From: Alphaproteobacteria bacterium
GTDB taxonomy: Bacteria; Pseudomonadota; Alphaproteobacteria; Caulobacterales; Hyphomonadaceae
Direction of reading: 5' to 3'
Length of the DNA stretch: 64,000 nt
Assembly: GCA_016125405.1 (NCBI GenBank)
Contig: WGLW01000019.1
Span: 62,001-126,000, forward strand
A program made the position numbers and the translations under genes. The notes under the pieces are model-generated. The model was not told where the DNA came from, ran no database searches, and saw only the letters and a list, made by a program, of their open reading frames with translations. How positions within the stretch are numbered: the first letter of the stretch is position 1; each line of letters starts with the position of its first letter. Shown piece by piece: positions 1 to 11,252 of the stretch.

Positions 1-320
1 CCTTCAGGCGAGATCAGGAAACTGCGATTCGCACATTTTTCTCCGCCCGCACGTATCGGCAGGGAGCCTATGAGCAGCCAGACCTTCACCTCCGCTGCAA
101 GCGCCCGGAAGGCGGCCAGGGCCGCATCCGCGTCCTCGCTGGTCGACTTGGCGAACGCGGCGCCAGGCTTGCGGTCGAGAAGAGACGTCATTTCGGGAGT
201 GGCGATCAGCTGCGCGCCGCCATTCGCGGCCCGCCGGATCAATGCAGACGCCGCGTCGATATTGGCTTCGGGCCGTATGCCCGAGCGCATCTGCACGCAC
301 GCGACGTTAACCTTGGCCAT
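1..320 (-). CDS. Carbon-nitrogen hydrolase (nitrilase-like), N-terminal part, truncated by window edge
   Basis: Minus-strand reading from ATG at 320: MAKVNVACVQMRSGIRPEANIDAASALIRRAANGGAQLIATPEMTSLL..., open to the window edge; typical CN-hydrolase N-terminus. Confidence 0.8.
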   Translation of the reverse strand, partial: MAKVNVACVQMRSGIRPEANIDAASALIRRAANGGAQLIATPEMTSLLDRKPGAAFAKSTSEDADAALAAFRALAAEVKVWLLIGSLPIRAGGEKCANRSFLISPE

Positions 321-529
321 GCCTGTTCCTTTTTCGTCCACTCCTGCGGCCTATACCTGCATCAAACTGCGGGATGCCCGGCGACCGCAATGCCTTCTGG
401 AGCCGGGAGCAGGAAATTCGCGCCGGAGGCGAGAGATTCTGCGCCCGGCTTCACTTTCTGGTATGCCGTTTGCTGTCCAATAGGCAGCGCTCGTTAACCG
501 CTGCAGCGCCGACGTCTGGAACTGTTCGA

Positions 530-1879
530 ATGGACACCCCTTCCTCCGGGACACCCGGGTATCCGGGATATGGCATGGCGTCCTATGCCGATGCGCCCGC
601 CCCCATTGGGTTGCGCAAATACATTCCGGCCCTCGACATTGCGGCTGTCGGTCTCTGGTTCCTGCTCTTCACGCTTGGCCAGATGCGCATTGGCGCAGGC
701 ATCCCCGGCCTCAGCGCGCTCCGCTATCTGCTCGCCATCTACTTTGTCAGCGGGATTGTGCTTTATCCCTCCAGCCTGCTGCCCATCATCGCCAAAAGCT
801 GGATCGTTTTCGTCCTTCCAGTGATGAACGCTCTGTCGGCGCTCTGGGCGCCATCCGCCTCGGAGGCGATCCGCCAGGGGATATTGATGGCGATGACGGC
901 GGTCGTGTCGATTTTCATCGCCGGCCGGGTTTCGGGACGTGGATTTTTCTACACGTACTTCGCCGCCGAGTTCTTCGCGATGATCGTCAGCATTCTTCAC
1001 CCCACGCCGGTGCACGGTGACTGGGTCGGGGCGTTCGACCAGAAGAACGTTCTCGCGATCAACATGTTCGTTCTCTACATCTGCGGCTTCATTCTGATGC
1101 TCGATTCCAGAATGTCGCCGATCTACCGCCTTGCCGGAGCTTCTTCGCTGGCGCCGGCCGCATTCCTGATTGTGATGAGCCACTCGGCGACAACGCTGGC
1201 GTTCGTGGGGGCCGGAACGCTCGGATTTATCGTCTGGGCGGTGGTCTGGCGGCCTGCGAGCAAGGTGCCGCACCTCAGAATGCTGCTGGTTCTGATGGCC
1301 GTCCTGCTTGTCTCGATCGCGGCAATCCTGGTGTTCGGCATTCTCGAGGTGAATGCCGGCAATTCCATCCTCGCCCTGCTTGGCAAGGACTCAACGCTCA
1401 CCGGGCGCACCTATCTTTGGCAACAGGCGCGCGACGTGATGGCGGCGCATCCCTGGCTGGGCGTCGGAGCCAATGGCTTCTGGCGGCAAGAGCACGGCCA
1501 GGCAAACTCGATCATCGAATATTTCTATTACAAGAGCTGGGTGAAGTTCAGCTTCCACAACTCGTATTACGAAAATGGGGTCGCGCTCGGCTATCCCGGT
1601 TTCTACATGACGATCATTCTTGCGACGTGGGCTCTGTTCAATGCGCTGCGGAACTGGGTGCAAAAGCAGGACCTGTTCAACATGGGGTTCGCGACACTGG
1701 CGATCCTGATTGTCATCCGGTCGAATACAGAGGTCGACCTGGCGCTCGAGTTCGGCAACATTATCCTGCTGTACGTGGCTGCGATGCGGCGAAACGAGCC
1801 TGTCGCCGTTCCCGACCTGTCGCAGCAGAATCGCCCCGAGACCCTGCATCACGCCTTCCGCCAGGAGCGACGGACGTGA
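530..1879 (+). CDS. O-antigen ligase / exopolysaccharide polymerase (ExoQ-like) membrane protein
   Basis: Multi-TM protein with the 'LTGRTYLWQQARDVMAAHPWLGVGANGFW...HNSYYENGVALGYPG' O-antigen ligase pattern; start taken at MDTPSSG. Confidence 0.85.
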   Translation: MDTPSSGTPGYPGYGMASYADAPAPIGLRKYIPALDIAAVGLWFLLFTLGQMRIGAGIPGLSALRYLLAIYFVSGIVLYPSSLLPIIAKSWIVFVLPVMNALSALWAPSASEAIRQGILMAMTAVVSIFIAGRVSGRGFFYTYFAAEFFAMIVSILHPTPVHGDWVGAFDQKNVLAINMFVLYICGFILMLDSRMSPIYRLAGASSLAPAAFLIVMSHSATTLAFVGAGTLGFIVWAVVWRPASKVPHLRMLLVLMAVLLVSIAAILVFGILEVNAGNSILALLGKDSTLTGRTYLWQQARDVMAAHPWLGVGANGFWRQEHGQANSIIEYFYYKSWVKFSFHNSYYENGVALGYPGFYMTIILATWALFNALRNWVQKQDLFNMGFATLAILIVIRSNTEVDLALEFGNIILLYVAAMRRNEPVAVPDLSQQNRPETLHHAFRQERRT

Positions 1880-2883
1880 CGACCGGGTTTCAGAAGGCAG
1901 GCGTCAGCGCGCCAGACGTCAGCGTGATCGTCGCCGCATGGAAGGCGGCCGACCTGGTTTCCGCCGCCGTAGCGTCTGCGCTGGCATCCGTTGACGTATC
2001 GGTCGAGGTGATCGTCGTCGATGACGCCTCTCCGGATGACACGTGGACCACGCTGACAAACCTCGCCGAGACCGATGCCCGGATCAGGATTGACCGCCTC
2101 GCCGTCAACGGGGGACCGTCCGCTGCCCGAAACCGCGCGATAGACCTGGCGAGGGGTCGCTATATCGCCGTGCTCGACTCGGATGACGCCCTAACGGCAG
2201 ACCGCCTCGCACGTCTCTCCCACATCGCAGACGAAACCGGCGCAGACATTGTCGTCGACAACATGGTTGAGGTCGATGCGAACGACCGGCAGATTGGCGA
2301 AGGTTTCTTCCTGCGGTCCGCCGCATTCGGCGCGGCGCGCGACGTCGATCTCGCCACCTGGGTCGAATTCAACCAGCCGCTAAAGTCCGGCGACTGCCTC
2401 GGCTATCTCAAACCGCTGTTCCGCCGGGATTTCCTCAAAAGGACTGACGCCAGATACGATCCAGCGCTGCGCAACAGCGAGGATTACTATTTCGTGGCCC
2501 ACCTGCTCGCTGCCGGGGCGCGGATGAAATACGATCCCGCGGCCGGCTATCGCTACAGGCGCGCGGAAGGCTCCACCTCGCACCGCCTGTCCCCCTCACA
2601 CACGCGCGCCTGGTTGACGGCGGAAAAGGCTTTTTTCGCCCAACATGGCGCCGCGCTTTCGGCTTCAGAAAAGACACGTCTCGCCACGCGCCTGCGCGGC
2701 CTCCAGCATGTCGACCAACTGGTGAGAACCATAGACCTGGTGAAGACGAAGCGTTTCGCTGCAGCGGCCCGGTTGCTGGTATCCAGTCCAGGCTCCGCAA
2801 GCTTCACGCTGGCTTCGCTTGCCCGCATTGCGGTTGGAAAGGCGACCGGACGGAGCGCGTTCACACGCAGCGCCGCAACCTGA
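1876..2883 (+). CDS. Glycosyltransferase family 2
   Basis: VSVIVAAWKAADLVSAAVASALAS...VIVVDDASPDDTW...GGPSAARNRAIDLARGRYIAVLDSDD; GTG start overlapping the upstream stop. Confidence 0.9.
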   Translation: MTTGFQKAGVSAPDVSVIVAAWKAADLVSAAVASALASVDVSVEVIVVDDASPDDTWTTLTNLAETDARIRIDRLAVNGGPSAARNRAIDLARGRYIAVLDSDDALTADRLARLSHIADETGADIVVDNMVEVDANDRQIGEGFFLRSAAFGAARDVDLATWVEFNQPLKSGDCLGYLKPLFRRDFLKRTDARYDPALRNSEDYYFVAHLLAAGARMKYDPAAGYRYRRAEGSTSHRLSPSHTRAWLTAEKAFFAQHGAALSASEKTRLATRLRGLQHVDQLVRTIDLVKTKRFAAAARLLVSSPGSASFTLASLARIAVGKATGRSAFTRSAAT

Positions 2884-2884
2884 C

Positions 2885-3916
2885 TTACCCCTTCGGCGGC
2901 CGGAACGTGTCGCTGCATTGCGGCGCTGTTTGACCGATCGGCACGTGGCTCACGCAGCGATACGTGACCGACACGTTGTTCCTGAACTTCGGCGGCCCAA
3001 GCCAGTCCCTGGCAGCCGGCCCACCGGTCCAGACGTTGAGGATCACCCGGCCGGATGCGCGGGGAACGCGCGCATCCGGACCATGAACCTCGTAGAGCAA
3101 CCTGCCATCGACGAACCAGCGGATAGACTCAGGCGCCCACTCGAAAGCGTAGACGTGGAAGCCGCGCGAGGTGTCGAATCCGGTCGGGACATAGACCGAC
3201 CCGGCGAGCTTGCCGTCTGTGTAGTAGGCGAGATGGACCTCGTAGGTGTCCCGCCCGAGAAACTCCATGTCGATCTCATCATGAGGGTCCCCGAACTGCC
3301 TGCTCGTGTGAGTGAAGAACGAGGAGACAAGGCCGGATCCCGCGGACGATCTGAGCACGGCTTCGTATCGGCCATAGCCGTAGAACCCCTTCCGCTGGAG
3401 TTCCGCCGAAGCATAGTCCATGCCCCGGACCTTCCGTTTCTGGATCAGCAACCTTGCGCCATTGCTTCCAAACCGGACGTTCGCCGGATCGAAAGCAGAT
3501 CCGTTCCAGGTCTGGTTTATGGCGTAGTCGGACAGATACTGCGTCTCTGAATCGAACCCCTTTCTCAGATCCATCATGAAAGCGGGGCCGGGCGGCACAC
3601 CCGTATTTGCGGCGGCAGGCGCAAGCTGGCTTGCAGATCGCTCCTCCGGCGGCGGCGTTTGCGCGGCGACACGAACAACGGGTGCGGACGAGACACAAGC
3701 GAGCGCGGTCACGCATGCCGCCACACCGGCGCGCGATGCTCCGCTCCGGCGCATCCCCAGATCCTCCGCTTGCCCGTCGCCATCTGGGGTATTTTGCTCT
3801 GGCCGCTCAACCGCAAACATCCCTCGCGCGAATGATGGGCCAGCAATTTGAATGGCCGCACGGGGACTTAGAAGCTGTCGGATATCGCGGCGTCGCGCGA
3901 CCACGGAAGGATCCAT
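2885..3916 (-). CDS. Glycoside hydrolase family 16 (ExoK/ExsH-like endoglycanase), secreted
   Basis: DEIDMEFLGRD GH16 catalytic motif; signal-peptide-like segment at MRRSGASRAGVAACVTALACVSS (true start probably internal). Confidence 0.85.
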   Translation of the reverse strand: MDPSVVARRRDIRQLLSPRAAIQIAGPSFARGMFAVERPEQNTPDGDGQAEDLGMRRSGASRAGVAACVTALACVSSAPVVRVAAQTPPPEERSASQLAPAAANTGVPPGPAFMMDLRKGFDSETQYLSDYAINQTWNGSAFDPANVRFGSNGARLLIQKRKVRGMDYASAELQRKGFYGYGRYEAVLRSSAGSGLVSSFFTHTSRQFGDPHDEIDMEFLGRDTYEVHLAYYTDGKLAGSVYVPTGFDTSRGFHVYAFEWAPESIRWFVDGRLLYEVHGPDARVPRASGRVILNVWTGGPAARDWLGPPKFRNNVSVTYRCVSHVPIGQTAPQCSDTFRPPKG

Positions 3917-4659
3917 GCCCGGCCGCCTTCATCGCCGCGCAATGCGTCAATCCGGTAGGCGCGTTTCAGGTTTTCCGGGGACAGCACTCGCGCGGGCGGT
4001 CCGTCTCCGATCACGGCTCCATCGTGCATCAAGACAACCCGGTCCATAAACCGCGCCGCCAGCGCAAGATCATGGATCACGGCCAGCACGCCGGTCCCTT
4101 TCCTTGAGAGTGCGTGAAGTATCTCCATGACATGGAGCTGGTGATACGGATCCAGCGCCGCGATCGGCTCATCCGCGAGCAGGATGGGCGCCTCGACCGC
4201 AAGCGCGCGCGCCAGCAGGATGCGCGTGCGCTCGCCGCCGGAGAGAACGGCGACCGGCCGGTCCAGCAATTCGCCGCCATCGACGGCGTTGATCGCATGA
4301 TCCACCGCCGCCTGTCCCTGCGGGGTAAGGCGGCCAAAGCCCGCCTGGTGCGGGTATCGTCCGAGCCGCACCACGTCACGCGCCGTAAGCCGCCACTCGA
4401 CGCGTCGGTCCTGTGGCAGGAACGCGACGCTGCGCGCGCGTGACCGGGGCGGCAGAGACAGCATATCGGCGCCGTCGAGCGCCACCGTGCCGCCGTCCCG
4501 CGCCCGTATGCCCAGGATGGCTTTCAGCAGCGTCGATTTTCCAGCGCCATTGGGCCCGATCAGGCCGACCAGTTCGCCGGGCGCGACGGCAAGAGAGGCG
4601 TGGTCGACCACAAGCCGCTCGCCGATCTTCACCGTGATGTCGCGCGCCTCCAGCTTCAC
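3868..4659 (-). CDS. ABC transporter ATP-binding protein (FecE/BtuD/HmuV type)
   Basis: GPNGAGKSTLLKAILG Walker A, LSGGERTRILLARAL signature, LLADEPIAALD Walker B. Confidence 0.92.
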   Translation of the reverse strand: MKLEARDITVKIGERLVVDHASLAVAPGELVGLIGPNGAGKSTLLKAILGIRARDGGTVALDGADMLSLPPRSRARSVAFLPQDRRVEWRLTARDVVRLGRYPHQAGFGRLTPQGQAAVDHAINAVDGGELLDRPVAVLSGGERTRILLARALAVEAPILLADEPIAALDPYHQLHVMEILHALSRKGTGVLAVIHDLALAARFMDRVVLMHDGAVIGDGPPARVLSPENLKRAYRIDALRGDEGGRAWILPWSRDAAISDSF

Positions 4660-5657
4660 GACTCGAGCTCCATCCGGGCGCGCATCACCAGCCAGAGGAA
4701 GAAGGGAGCGCCGATCAGGGCCGTTACGACGCCCAGCCGCAGTTCTGTGCCGGTCGAGATCATCCGCACAATGATATCGGAGGCGACCAGAATCGCTGCG
4801 CCCCCGAGACCGCTGGCCAACAGGAGCCTGCTCGGGCTGTGCCTCACCAGCGGCCGCATTAGGTGAGGAACCACAAGCCCGACAAATCCAATGCCGCCCG
4901 CCACGGCGGTTGCGGCGCCCACGCTCACGGCCGTCCCGGTCACAATCAGAGCCCGCGTCCGGTTCAGGTTCACGCCCAGGCTGATGGCCGACTCCTCGCC
5001 AAGGCTCAGGGCGTCCAGCGACACCGCCGACCAGAACAGGACGATCCAGCCGGCGATCATGAACGGCGCGGCCAGCCAGACATGGTCCATGCTGCGGTCG
5101 GCGACCGAACCGAGCAACCAGAAGACGATTTCAAGAGCCGCATAGGGGTTGGGCGAGAAATTCAGCGCAAGCGCCGTGGCGGCGCCGGCAAGGCTGGAGA
5201 TGGCGACGCCAGCAAGGATCAATGTGAGCACGCCGCCCCGCCCGGCCAGCCCCTGAAGTACGATCACGCAGACCAGCGCGCCGCCGATGGCCAGAAGCGG
5301 CAGCGCCAGCGGAAAGAGCGCTGAAAACCCTGTGTAGAGGGCGAGCACCGCGCCAAGCGAGGCGGTGGACGTGACGCCGATCACGCCCGGATCGGCCAGC
5401 GGGTTGCGCAGGAAGCCCTGCAGCGCCGCGCCAGAGAGGCCCAAGGTGAAACCGATCGTCACCGCCAGCAGCGTGCGCGGCAACCGAATCTGGCCGACGA
5501 TGATCCATGCCGTCTTGGCATCCACGACCTGGGAGTGGCCGAACAGGCTGGAGAGACCGACGCCCGACTGGCCGATCAGCATCGACCCCGTCGCCAGCAC
5601 GGCGACCAGCGCCAGCAAAGCTGCGATCAGAACGGGATAGGAGATGACGGTCTTCAC
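4656..5657 (-). CDS. FecCD-family ABC transporter permease
   Basis: IRLPRTLLAVTIGFTLGLSGAALQGFLRNPLADPGVIGVTSTASLGAV family hallmark; 4-bp overlap with the ATPase gene. Confidence 0.92.
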   Translation of the reverse strand: MKTVISYPVLIAALLALVAVLATGSMLIGQSGVGLSSLFGHSQVVDAKTAWIIVGQIRLPRTLLAVTIGFTLGLSGAALQGFLRNPLADPGVIGVTSTASLGAVLALYTGFSALFPLALPLLAIGGALVCVIVLQGLAGRGGVLTLILAGVAISSLAGAATALALNFSPNPYAALEIVFWLLGSVADRSMDHVWLAAPFMIAGWIVLFWSAVSLDALSLGEESAISLGVNLNRTRALIVTGTAVSVGAATAVAGGIGFVGLVVPHLMRPLVRHSPSRLLLASGLGGAAILVASDIIVRMISTGTELRLGVVTALIGAPFFLWLVMRARMELES

Positions 5658-5702
5658 GCGAGCCTCTTCCCGTCCGTCTCCGGCCCGTCCGTCTGCCGCG
5701 TC

Positions 5703-5778
5703 TGGTGGGCGGTGACGGGATCGAACCGCCGACCCTCTCGGTGTAAACGAGATGCTCTGCCAGCTGAGCTAACCGCCC
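5703..5778 (-). tRNA. tRNA-Val (anticodon TAC)
   Basis: Minus strand GGGCGGTTAGCTCAGCTGGCAGAGCATCTCGTTTACACCGAGAGGGTCGGCGGTTCGATCCCGTCACCGCCCACCA; cloverleaf arms pair, CCA encoded. Confidence 0.95.
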
Positions 5779-5880
5779 CAGTCGCGTGAACCGCGCGGGT
5801 TATACCCGCGCCCGCCGGTCCGTCAAAATCCGGTTTGCGCCGCCGTTGACAATACATAAGTATGTACTTATGCGTTAGGG

Positions 5881-6207
5881 ATGACGACGACGCTGGCGCC
5901 CGATGTATTCCGCATGCTGGCCGACCCGACGCGGCGGTCGATCTTCGAGCGGCTGGCGCGCGAGGGCGAACTCACCGTGAGCGCGCTGGTCGGCGCGGCG
6001 CGCGTCTCCCAGCCGGCAGTCTCTCAGCACCTCAAGGCGCTTCGCGGCGCAGGGCTGGTGCGGGAGGAGCGCCGCGGACGGCAGGTCTTCTACAAGGCGA
6101 AACCGAAGGGCCTCCGCCCGCTCGTCGACTGGATGAGCGTGCAGACGGAACTGTGGCGGACGAGCTTCGACCGGCTCGAAGCCCTGCTGGACGAGATGGA
6201 GGACTGA
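5881..6207 (+). CDS. ArsR-family transcriptional regulator
   Basis: MTTTLAPDVFRMLADPTRRSIFERLAREGELTVSALVGAARVSQPAVSQHLKALRGAGLV winged helix. Confidence 0.92.
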   Translation: MTTTLAPDVFRMLADPTRRSIFERLAREGELTVSALVGAARVSQPAVSQHLKALRGAGLVREERRGRQVFYKAKPKGLRPLVDWMSVQTELWRTSFDRLEALLDEMED

Positions 6208-6210
6208 CCC

Positions 6211-6642
6211 ATGACGGCCGCCACGAAATCCATCGTCGTCGAGCGCGACATGAAGCACAAGCCAGAGAAGATCTGGAAAGCGCTGACCACCTCTGACCTC
6301 ATCGCGAAATGGCTTATGGCCAACGACTTTCAGCCGCTCAAAGGTCACCGCTTCAATTTCCGCGCGACCCCGATCCATGGATGGAACGGCGTAACCGACT
6401 GCAAGGTGCTGGAGATCGATCCGCCGCACCGGCTGGTCTACAGCTGGAACGCCTCGGGCGACCAGGCCGAGAACGGCCTCAAGACGATTGTCACCTGGAC
6501 CGTCGAGCCGACGCCCGGCGGCGCCCGAGTGCGGATGGAACAGGCTGGATTCCGCGCGGAGGACGAAATGGGCTTCAAGGCGATGGGCGGCGGCTGGCCC
6601 CACATTCTCGGCCGCCTGGAGGCGGAAACCGCCCTGCTCTAG
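6211..6642 (+). CDS. SRPBCC / AHSA1-domain protein
   Basis: IVVERDMKHKPEKIWKALTTSDLIAKWLM...; directly downstream of the ArsR gene, a common pair. Confidence 0.88.
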   Translation: MTAATKSIVVERDMKHKPEKIWKALTTSDLIAKWLMANDFQPLKGHRFNFRATPIHGWNGVTDCKVLEIDPPHRLVYSWNASGDQAENGLKTIVTWTVEPTPGGARVRMEQAGFRAEDEMGFKAMGGGWPHILGRLEAETALL

Positions 6643-6706
6643 CCCAGCTGGCGTCGAGGTTGCGGAGCGGTGGCGAGGCCCCTATAAGCTCCCTCTCCTG
6701 AATCGG

Positions 6707-6784
6707 CGGAGCGTGGCGCAGCCCGGTTAGCGCACCAGTCTGGGGGACTGGGGGTCGTGGGTTCAAATCCCGCCGCTCCGACCA
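6707..6784 (+). tRNA. tRNA-Pro (anticodon GGG)
   Basis: CGGAGCGTGGCGCAGCCCGGTTAGCGCACCAGTCTGGGGGACTGGGGGTCGTGGGTTCAAATCCCGCCGCTCCGACCA; acceptor and arms pair, CCA encoded. Confidence 0.95.
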
Positions 6785-6836
6785 TCCTTTTCAGGGATTA
6801 TATGACGCCAGTTACTGCGGCGCTCCGAACCTGCAC

Positions 6837-7325
6837 TTGCGCATCCGCGACAATCGACGTGCAATGGCGCCCTGTGGAGGTTGGCTGATGCGTAGCGCTG
6901 CAGGTGCATTCCTCGGGATTGTCATCCTGTCCGGACAAGCTTTTGCGCAAACGCCGTCGCAAACCTTTTCATGTGATAGCCGCATGGTTGAAGGGGCAGG
7001 CGCCAATAGCCCCGCGCTTGGCTCACGTCTATCGACGATCGTTACCGTGACGGGCGGACAGGTGAGTGTAAGTGGCGCGTCATCATTCGATGGTCCTTAT
7101 GAAATATCTGCGGACCTTTCCGGCCGTATGACGTTTCGTCCGGTCGATGCAGATGGCGCGGTGAACCACGACCGACGGGGCGATCTTGACGTTCCTGCCC
7201 GCAAGCTGACGATCATGGACCTGAAATCCGGCGACACCTACGGACGCAGAACGCTAGCCGGCGTTTGCAGACCGGTCGTGTCGATCTTCGCGAAGCCGGC
7301 CAGCAGCACGTCATCACCCCACTAG
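6837..7325 (+). CDS. Hypothetical secreted protein
   Basis: Signal-peptide-like MRSAAGAFLGIVILSGQAFAQ (start may be 6888). Confidence 0.65.
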   Translation: MRIRDNRRAMAPCGGWLMRSAAGAFLGIVILSGQAFAQTPSQTFSCDSRMVEGAGANSPALGSRLSTIVTVTGGQVSVSGASSFDGPYEISADLSGRMTFRPVDADGAVNHDRRGDLDVPARKLTIMDLKSGDTYGRRTLAGVCRPVVSIFAKPASSTSSPH

Positions 7326-7337
7326 CGCGCTTCACCC

Positions 7338-8081
7338 TTGAGCCATCCACTCGACAATCCGGTCTGGCACGCCTTGGCGACACGGCAGGCGCGGTTCGCG
7401 GTGGGATCGGGATCCGCGATGCGCTTTCAACGCGATGTCAGCCCGTTCGCAGCTGCGCACGATGCCTCGCTGGAGAGCGCGTCGGCGCTGGCTGGGCTGC
7501 TCGAGCATGGCGGCCCGTTCGCTCAGATGCAGGGCGAGCCGGTTGCGCCGCCGCCGGGCGTCGTCGCCACGCTGGCCGGAGACGGCGTGCAGATGGTGGC
7601 GGCGCGCCTTGAGGGCGAAGCGCCGAAGGCGGATGTCATCGCGCTGGGCGAAGCCGACGCGACCGAAATGCGGGCGCTGGCCGAGCTGACGAAACCCGGC
7701 CCGTTTCTCGCCCGCACCCACACGATGGGCCGGTTTCTTGGCGTGCGCGTGAATGGCAGGCTTGCCGCAATGGCCGGAGAAAGAATGCAGCCCGAAGGCT
7801 TCACGGAAGTGAGCGCGGTCTGCACGCATCCCGACCATGTCGGACAGGGCTATGGCGCCGCCCTGACACTGGCCGTCGCCGAGCGTATCCTGACAGAAGG
7901 CGCGACACCCTTCCTGCATGCATGGGAGACGAACACGCGCGCCATTGCGCTCTATCGCAGGCTGGGCTTCGTGTTCCGCAGGACAGTCAGTGTTGTGCTA
8001 TGGGAGCGCCCAGGCGCCGGCGGACCCGACGGCTCAACCGCGCCTAGCCCGCCAGGCGGACGCGATCGAGGCGGGACTTGA
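7338..8081 (+). CDS. GNAT family N-acetyltransferase
   Basis: [31 protein letters not shown]...[17 protein letters not shown] acetyl-CoA binding pattern; TTG start. Confidence 0.88.
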   Translation: MSHPLDNPVWHALATRQARFAVGSGSAMRFQRDVSPFAAAHDASLESASALAGLLEHGGPFAQMQGEPVAPPPGVVATLAGDGVQMVAARLEGEAPKADVIALGEADATEMRALAELTKPGPFLARTHTMGRFLGVRVNGRLAAMAGERMQPEGFTEVSAVCTHPDHVGQGYGAALTLAVAERILTEGATPFLHAWETNTRAIALYRRLGFVFRRTVSVVLWERPGAGGPDGSTAPSPPGGRDRGGT

Positions 8082-8583
8082 GGCCGGACAGGTCTTCGAG
8101 AAGGCTTTCCAGCCGTTCCCGCGCTTCCGCATTGTCGCGGGCCCGTGCGGCCATCTGGAAGTCTCCGCGATCCACCGCGCCCTGAACGGCCGCCTGCAGG
8201 TCACGCACCGATGCGCCCGTATCCGGCGCAAGCGAGTCAGCATCGTCGGCTCCCGCCGACAGATCGTCGTTGTCTCTCAGCACCTTCACAGCCCCGCGAA
8301 TGGTGAGGCCTTGCACATGCAGGAGATTCTGCAGCGTGCGCAACACCGCCATGTCCTCGGGCCGGTAGTAGCGGCGCCCGTCGGCGCGCTTCATCGGGCT
8401 CAGTTCCTCGAATTTGGTCTCCCAGAAGCGCAGCACGTGCGTCTTCAGGCCAAGCTCCGCCGCGGCCTCGCCAATCGTGCGGAAGGCTTCCGACGATTTG
8501 CCGGCGCGGTCTTCTGCGGTGGAGGTCTCTTCAAGGTCGACTTCGAAATCGGGTTCGAGATCAACTTTGCTGGCGAGCGTCAT
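8044..8583 (-). CDS. MerR family transcriptional regulator
   Basis: [48 protein letters not shown]. Confidence 0.92.
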   Translation of the reverse strand: MTLASKVDLEPDFEVDLEETSTAEDRAGKSSEAFRTIGEAAAELGLKTHVLRFWETKFEELSPMKRADGRRYYRPEDMAVLRTLQNLLHVQGLTIRGAVKVLRDNDDLSAGADDADSLAPDTGASVRDLQAAVQGAVDRGDFQMAARARDNAEARERLESLLEDLSGLKSRLDRVRLAG

Positions 8584-8912
8584 CAGGGTCTCCGGGTGGT
8601 CAACGCCGCCTCCACCCGCTGGCGCAGCAGGGGAGAAGGCTTGAATGACACCACCCGTCTAGCCGTGATCGGGGCCTCTTCGCCGGTCTTTGGATTGCGA
8701 CCGACGCGGGCCTTTTTGCGACGCACCACGAAATTGCCGAAGCGCGCGAACTTCACATCTTCGTCCCGCTCGAGCTCCGAGCAGACCAACTCCAGTACGC
8801 GCTCAAGAAAGTTGCTGGAATCTTGCTTGGTCAGCCCAACCTTGGCGACCAGCGTATCAACGATGTTGGCGCGGGTTAGCGTCTGTTCCTGCACGCGGGC
8901 GCTCCAGATCAA
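8583..8912 (-). CDS. ihfA: Integration host factor subunit alpha
   Basis: [33 protein letters not shown]...[36 protein letters not shown]. Confidence 0.92.
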   Translation of the reverse strand: MIWSARVQEQTLTRANIVDTLVAKVGLTKQDSSNFLERVLELVCSELERDEDVKFARFGNFVVRRKKARVGRNPKTGEEAPITARRVVSFKPSPLLRQRVEAALTTRRP

Positions 8913-8998
8913 CCTGACGCAGCCTACCGGCGCGGCCGGACGATGTTAAGGCCCCCGCGACTCAAATTCGAAGAATTTCTTTCATTTACCGCTTGTTA

Positions 8999-9973
8999 TC
9001 ACATGCGGATCAGCGCGGCACCCCAGGCGAAACCGCCGCCGATGGCCTCGATCAGCACCAGATCGCCGGTTTTCACCCGTCCGTCCGCAATCGCGACGGA
9101 CAGCGCCAGGGGCACGGACGCGGCTGACGTATTTCCGTGTTCCGCGACCGTGGACACCACCTTGTGATCGTCGAGGCCCAGCTTGTCGGCCACGGCGGTC
9201 AGAATGCGCTGGTTGGCCTGGTGCGGCACGAACCAGTCGACCTCCGACACTGCGATCCCGGCCATCTCGGTCGCCGCCCGGACACTTTCGGAAATCTTCG
9301 AGACGGCGTGCTTGAACACCTGGTTGCCGGTCATGCGGAGATGGCCGACGGTCTGCGTGCTCGACGGCCCGCCGTCAACCCAGAGGAGATCCTTGTAACG
9401 GCCGTCTGAGCGCAGGTGGACCGATTTGACGCCACGATCCTTCGCGGCCGACTTTTCCTGACGCTCGAGAACGATCGCCCCTGCTCCATCGCCGAACAGC
9501 ACGCACGTGCCCCGGTCGGACCAGTCGAGAATGCGCGAGAAGGTTTCGGCGCCGATCACCAGGGCGCGCTCGAACTGTCCGCGCACAAGGAAATTGTCCG
9601 CGGTCGCAATCGCATAGACGAAGCCGGAGCAGACGGCCTGAATGTCGAACGCGGCGCCGCGTGTGATGCCCAGCTTGTTCTGGACCACCGTGGCGGTCGC
9701 GGGAAACGTGAAATCCGGCGTCGCCGTCGCCACGACGATCAGGTCGATGTCCGCCGCCGTCAGGCCGGCCGCCGCAAGGGCCCGACGCGACGCTTCGGCG
9801 GCCATGTCCGACGTGGTCTCGCCGTCCGCCGCAATGTGCCGCTTCTTGATGCCGGTGCGCTCGGTGATCCATGCATCATTGGTGTCGACCATGCGACCAA
9901 GATCGTCGTTCGTCAGCACCTTCTCGGGCAGGTATGCGCCAACGCCGCGTACAACCGATACAAACTCGTTCAC
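8999..9973 (-). CDS. fabH: 3-oxoacyl-ACP synthase III
   Basis: [41 protein letters not shown]...AVCSGFVYA; adjacent plsX. Confidence 0.95.
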   Translation of the reverse strand: MNEFVSVVRGVGAYLPEKVLTNDDLGRMVDTNDAWITERTGIKKRHIAADGETTSDMAAEASRRALAAAGLTAADIDLIVVATATPDFTFPATATVVQNKLGITRGAAFDIQAVCSGFVYAIATADNFLVRGQFERALVIGAETFSRILDWSDRGTCVLFGDGAGAIVLERQEKSAAKDRGVKSVHLRSDGRYKDLLWVDGGPSSTQTVGHLRMTGNQVFKHAVSKISESVRAATEMAGIAVSEVDWFVPHQANQRILTAVADKLGLDDHKVVSTVAEHGNTSAASVPLALSVAIADGRVKTGDLVLIEAIGGGFAWGAALIRM

Positions 9974-11031
9974 CGCGCCGTTCCCTCGCTGGCGTCAACC
10001 ACGGGCGTCGGCTTCATGATCGCCATCAGCCGCTTGAGATTGTCCTCGATCTCCGCCTTGAACCTGCTTTCTCCCATGTCCGCCGCCACCGAAATCGCCT
10101 GCGCAAAGCCCACCGCATCGGTGCCGCCATGGCTTTTCACGACAACACCGTTGAGGCCTAGAAACACCCCGCCATTCACCTGCCGTGGATCGAGCTTCAT
10201 CTGAAACCCCTTCAACGCCGACATCGCCAGACCGGCTCCGACCTTGGCGATCAGGCTGGATGTAAGCGCCTCGCGCAGCAGCGTCGAGATCATCCTGGCG
10301 ACGCCCTCAGCAGTCTTCAGTGCGATATTGCCGGTAAAGCCGTCGGTGACGACAACATCGACCGTACCCTTGCCGATATCATCGCCTTCAACAAACCCGT
10401 GGAATGCGAGGTTGAGGTCGGACTCGCGGATAAGCTTGGCCGCCTCCCGGATGGACTCGTGCCCCTTCAGCTCCTCTGACCCTATGTTGAGGAGACCAAC
10501 GGTTGGGTTGTCCTTGTGATGGACGGCGCGGGCGAACGCCGCACCCATGATGGCGAATTCCACCAGCTGTTCGGCGTCGGCATCGATGTCCGCGCCGAGG
10601 TCAAGCACGCAGCTGACGCCTGTCTGCGTCGGCCAGGTTCCAACCAGCGCAGGACGGTGCAAGCCTTCGACAGTACGCAGGATCAGTTTCGACAGCGCCA
10701 TCAGCGCTCCGGTATTGCCGGCCGAAACGGCCGCGATCGCCTCACCGGCTTTGACGGCCTCGATCGCGTTGCGCATCGAGGTGTCCTTCTGGCGGACGGC
10801 CTGCCCTGGCTTGTCGTCCATGGCCACCATGCGCTCGGCATGACGAATGGTCGTGCGCGGTCCGGCGGTCGGCGCCCTGGCAAGCAGGGGCTTCAGCCTG
10901 GCTTCATCGCCGTGCAGAAGGAATGTGAGATCGCGCCGCGTCTGCGCGAAACGCTCAAGTCCTTCAACGACGATCCCGGGCGCATGATCGCCGCCCATCC
11001 CGTCGATGGAGATTACCGCGCGGTCACCCAT
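9970..11031 (-). CDS. plsX: Phosphate acyltransferase PlsX
   Basis: [28 protein letters not shown]...; start placed at 11031. Confidence 0.94.
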   Translation of the reverse strand: MGDRAVISIDGMGGDHAPGIVVEGLERFAQTRRDLTFLLHGDEARLKPLLARAPTAGPRTTIRHAERMVAMDDKPGQAVRQKDTSMRNAIEAVKAGEAIAAVSAGNTGALMALSKLILRTVEGLHRPALVGTWPTQTGVSCVLDLGADIDADAEQLVEFAIMGAAFARAVHHKDNPTVGLLNIGSEELKGHESIREAAKLIRESDLNLAFHGFVEGDDIGKGTVDVVVTDGFTGNIALKTAEGVARMISTLLREALTSSLIAKVGAGLAMSALKGFQMKLDPRQVNGGVFLGLNGVVVKSHGGTDAVGFAQAISVAADMGESRFKAEIEDNLKRLMAIMKPTPVVDASEGTAR

Positions 11032-11252
11032 TTTTCGCTGAAGGCGCTCCACCCGTTCGAGCGGCCCGGCCGGACAGGCGCCGAAAAACGCACCCACCGA
11101 AATCCGAGGCGACGAACCATGATACCGTCCGCCCGGGCATGAATCACCCCGACGCACCACAGGTTTAGTCGTCTATACCGGGCCACGCCACCCCGTCACG
11201 AGCCCGTTGTGCGACCCATTAACCCTGAGATCGGGACGCTGTGGCCTGTGGA

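Noticed and set aside
3868-5657. Possible complete iron/B12 uptake operon with riboswitch
   Set aside because: Only permease and ATPase are present; no substrate-binding protein, receptor or recognisable cobalamin riboswitch was found nearby.
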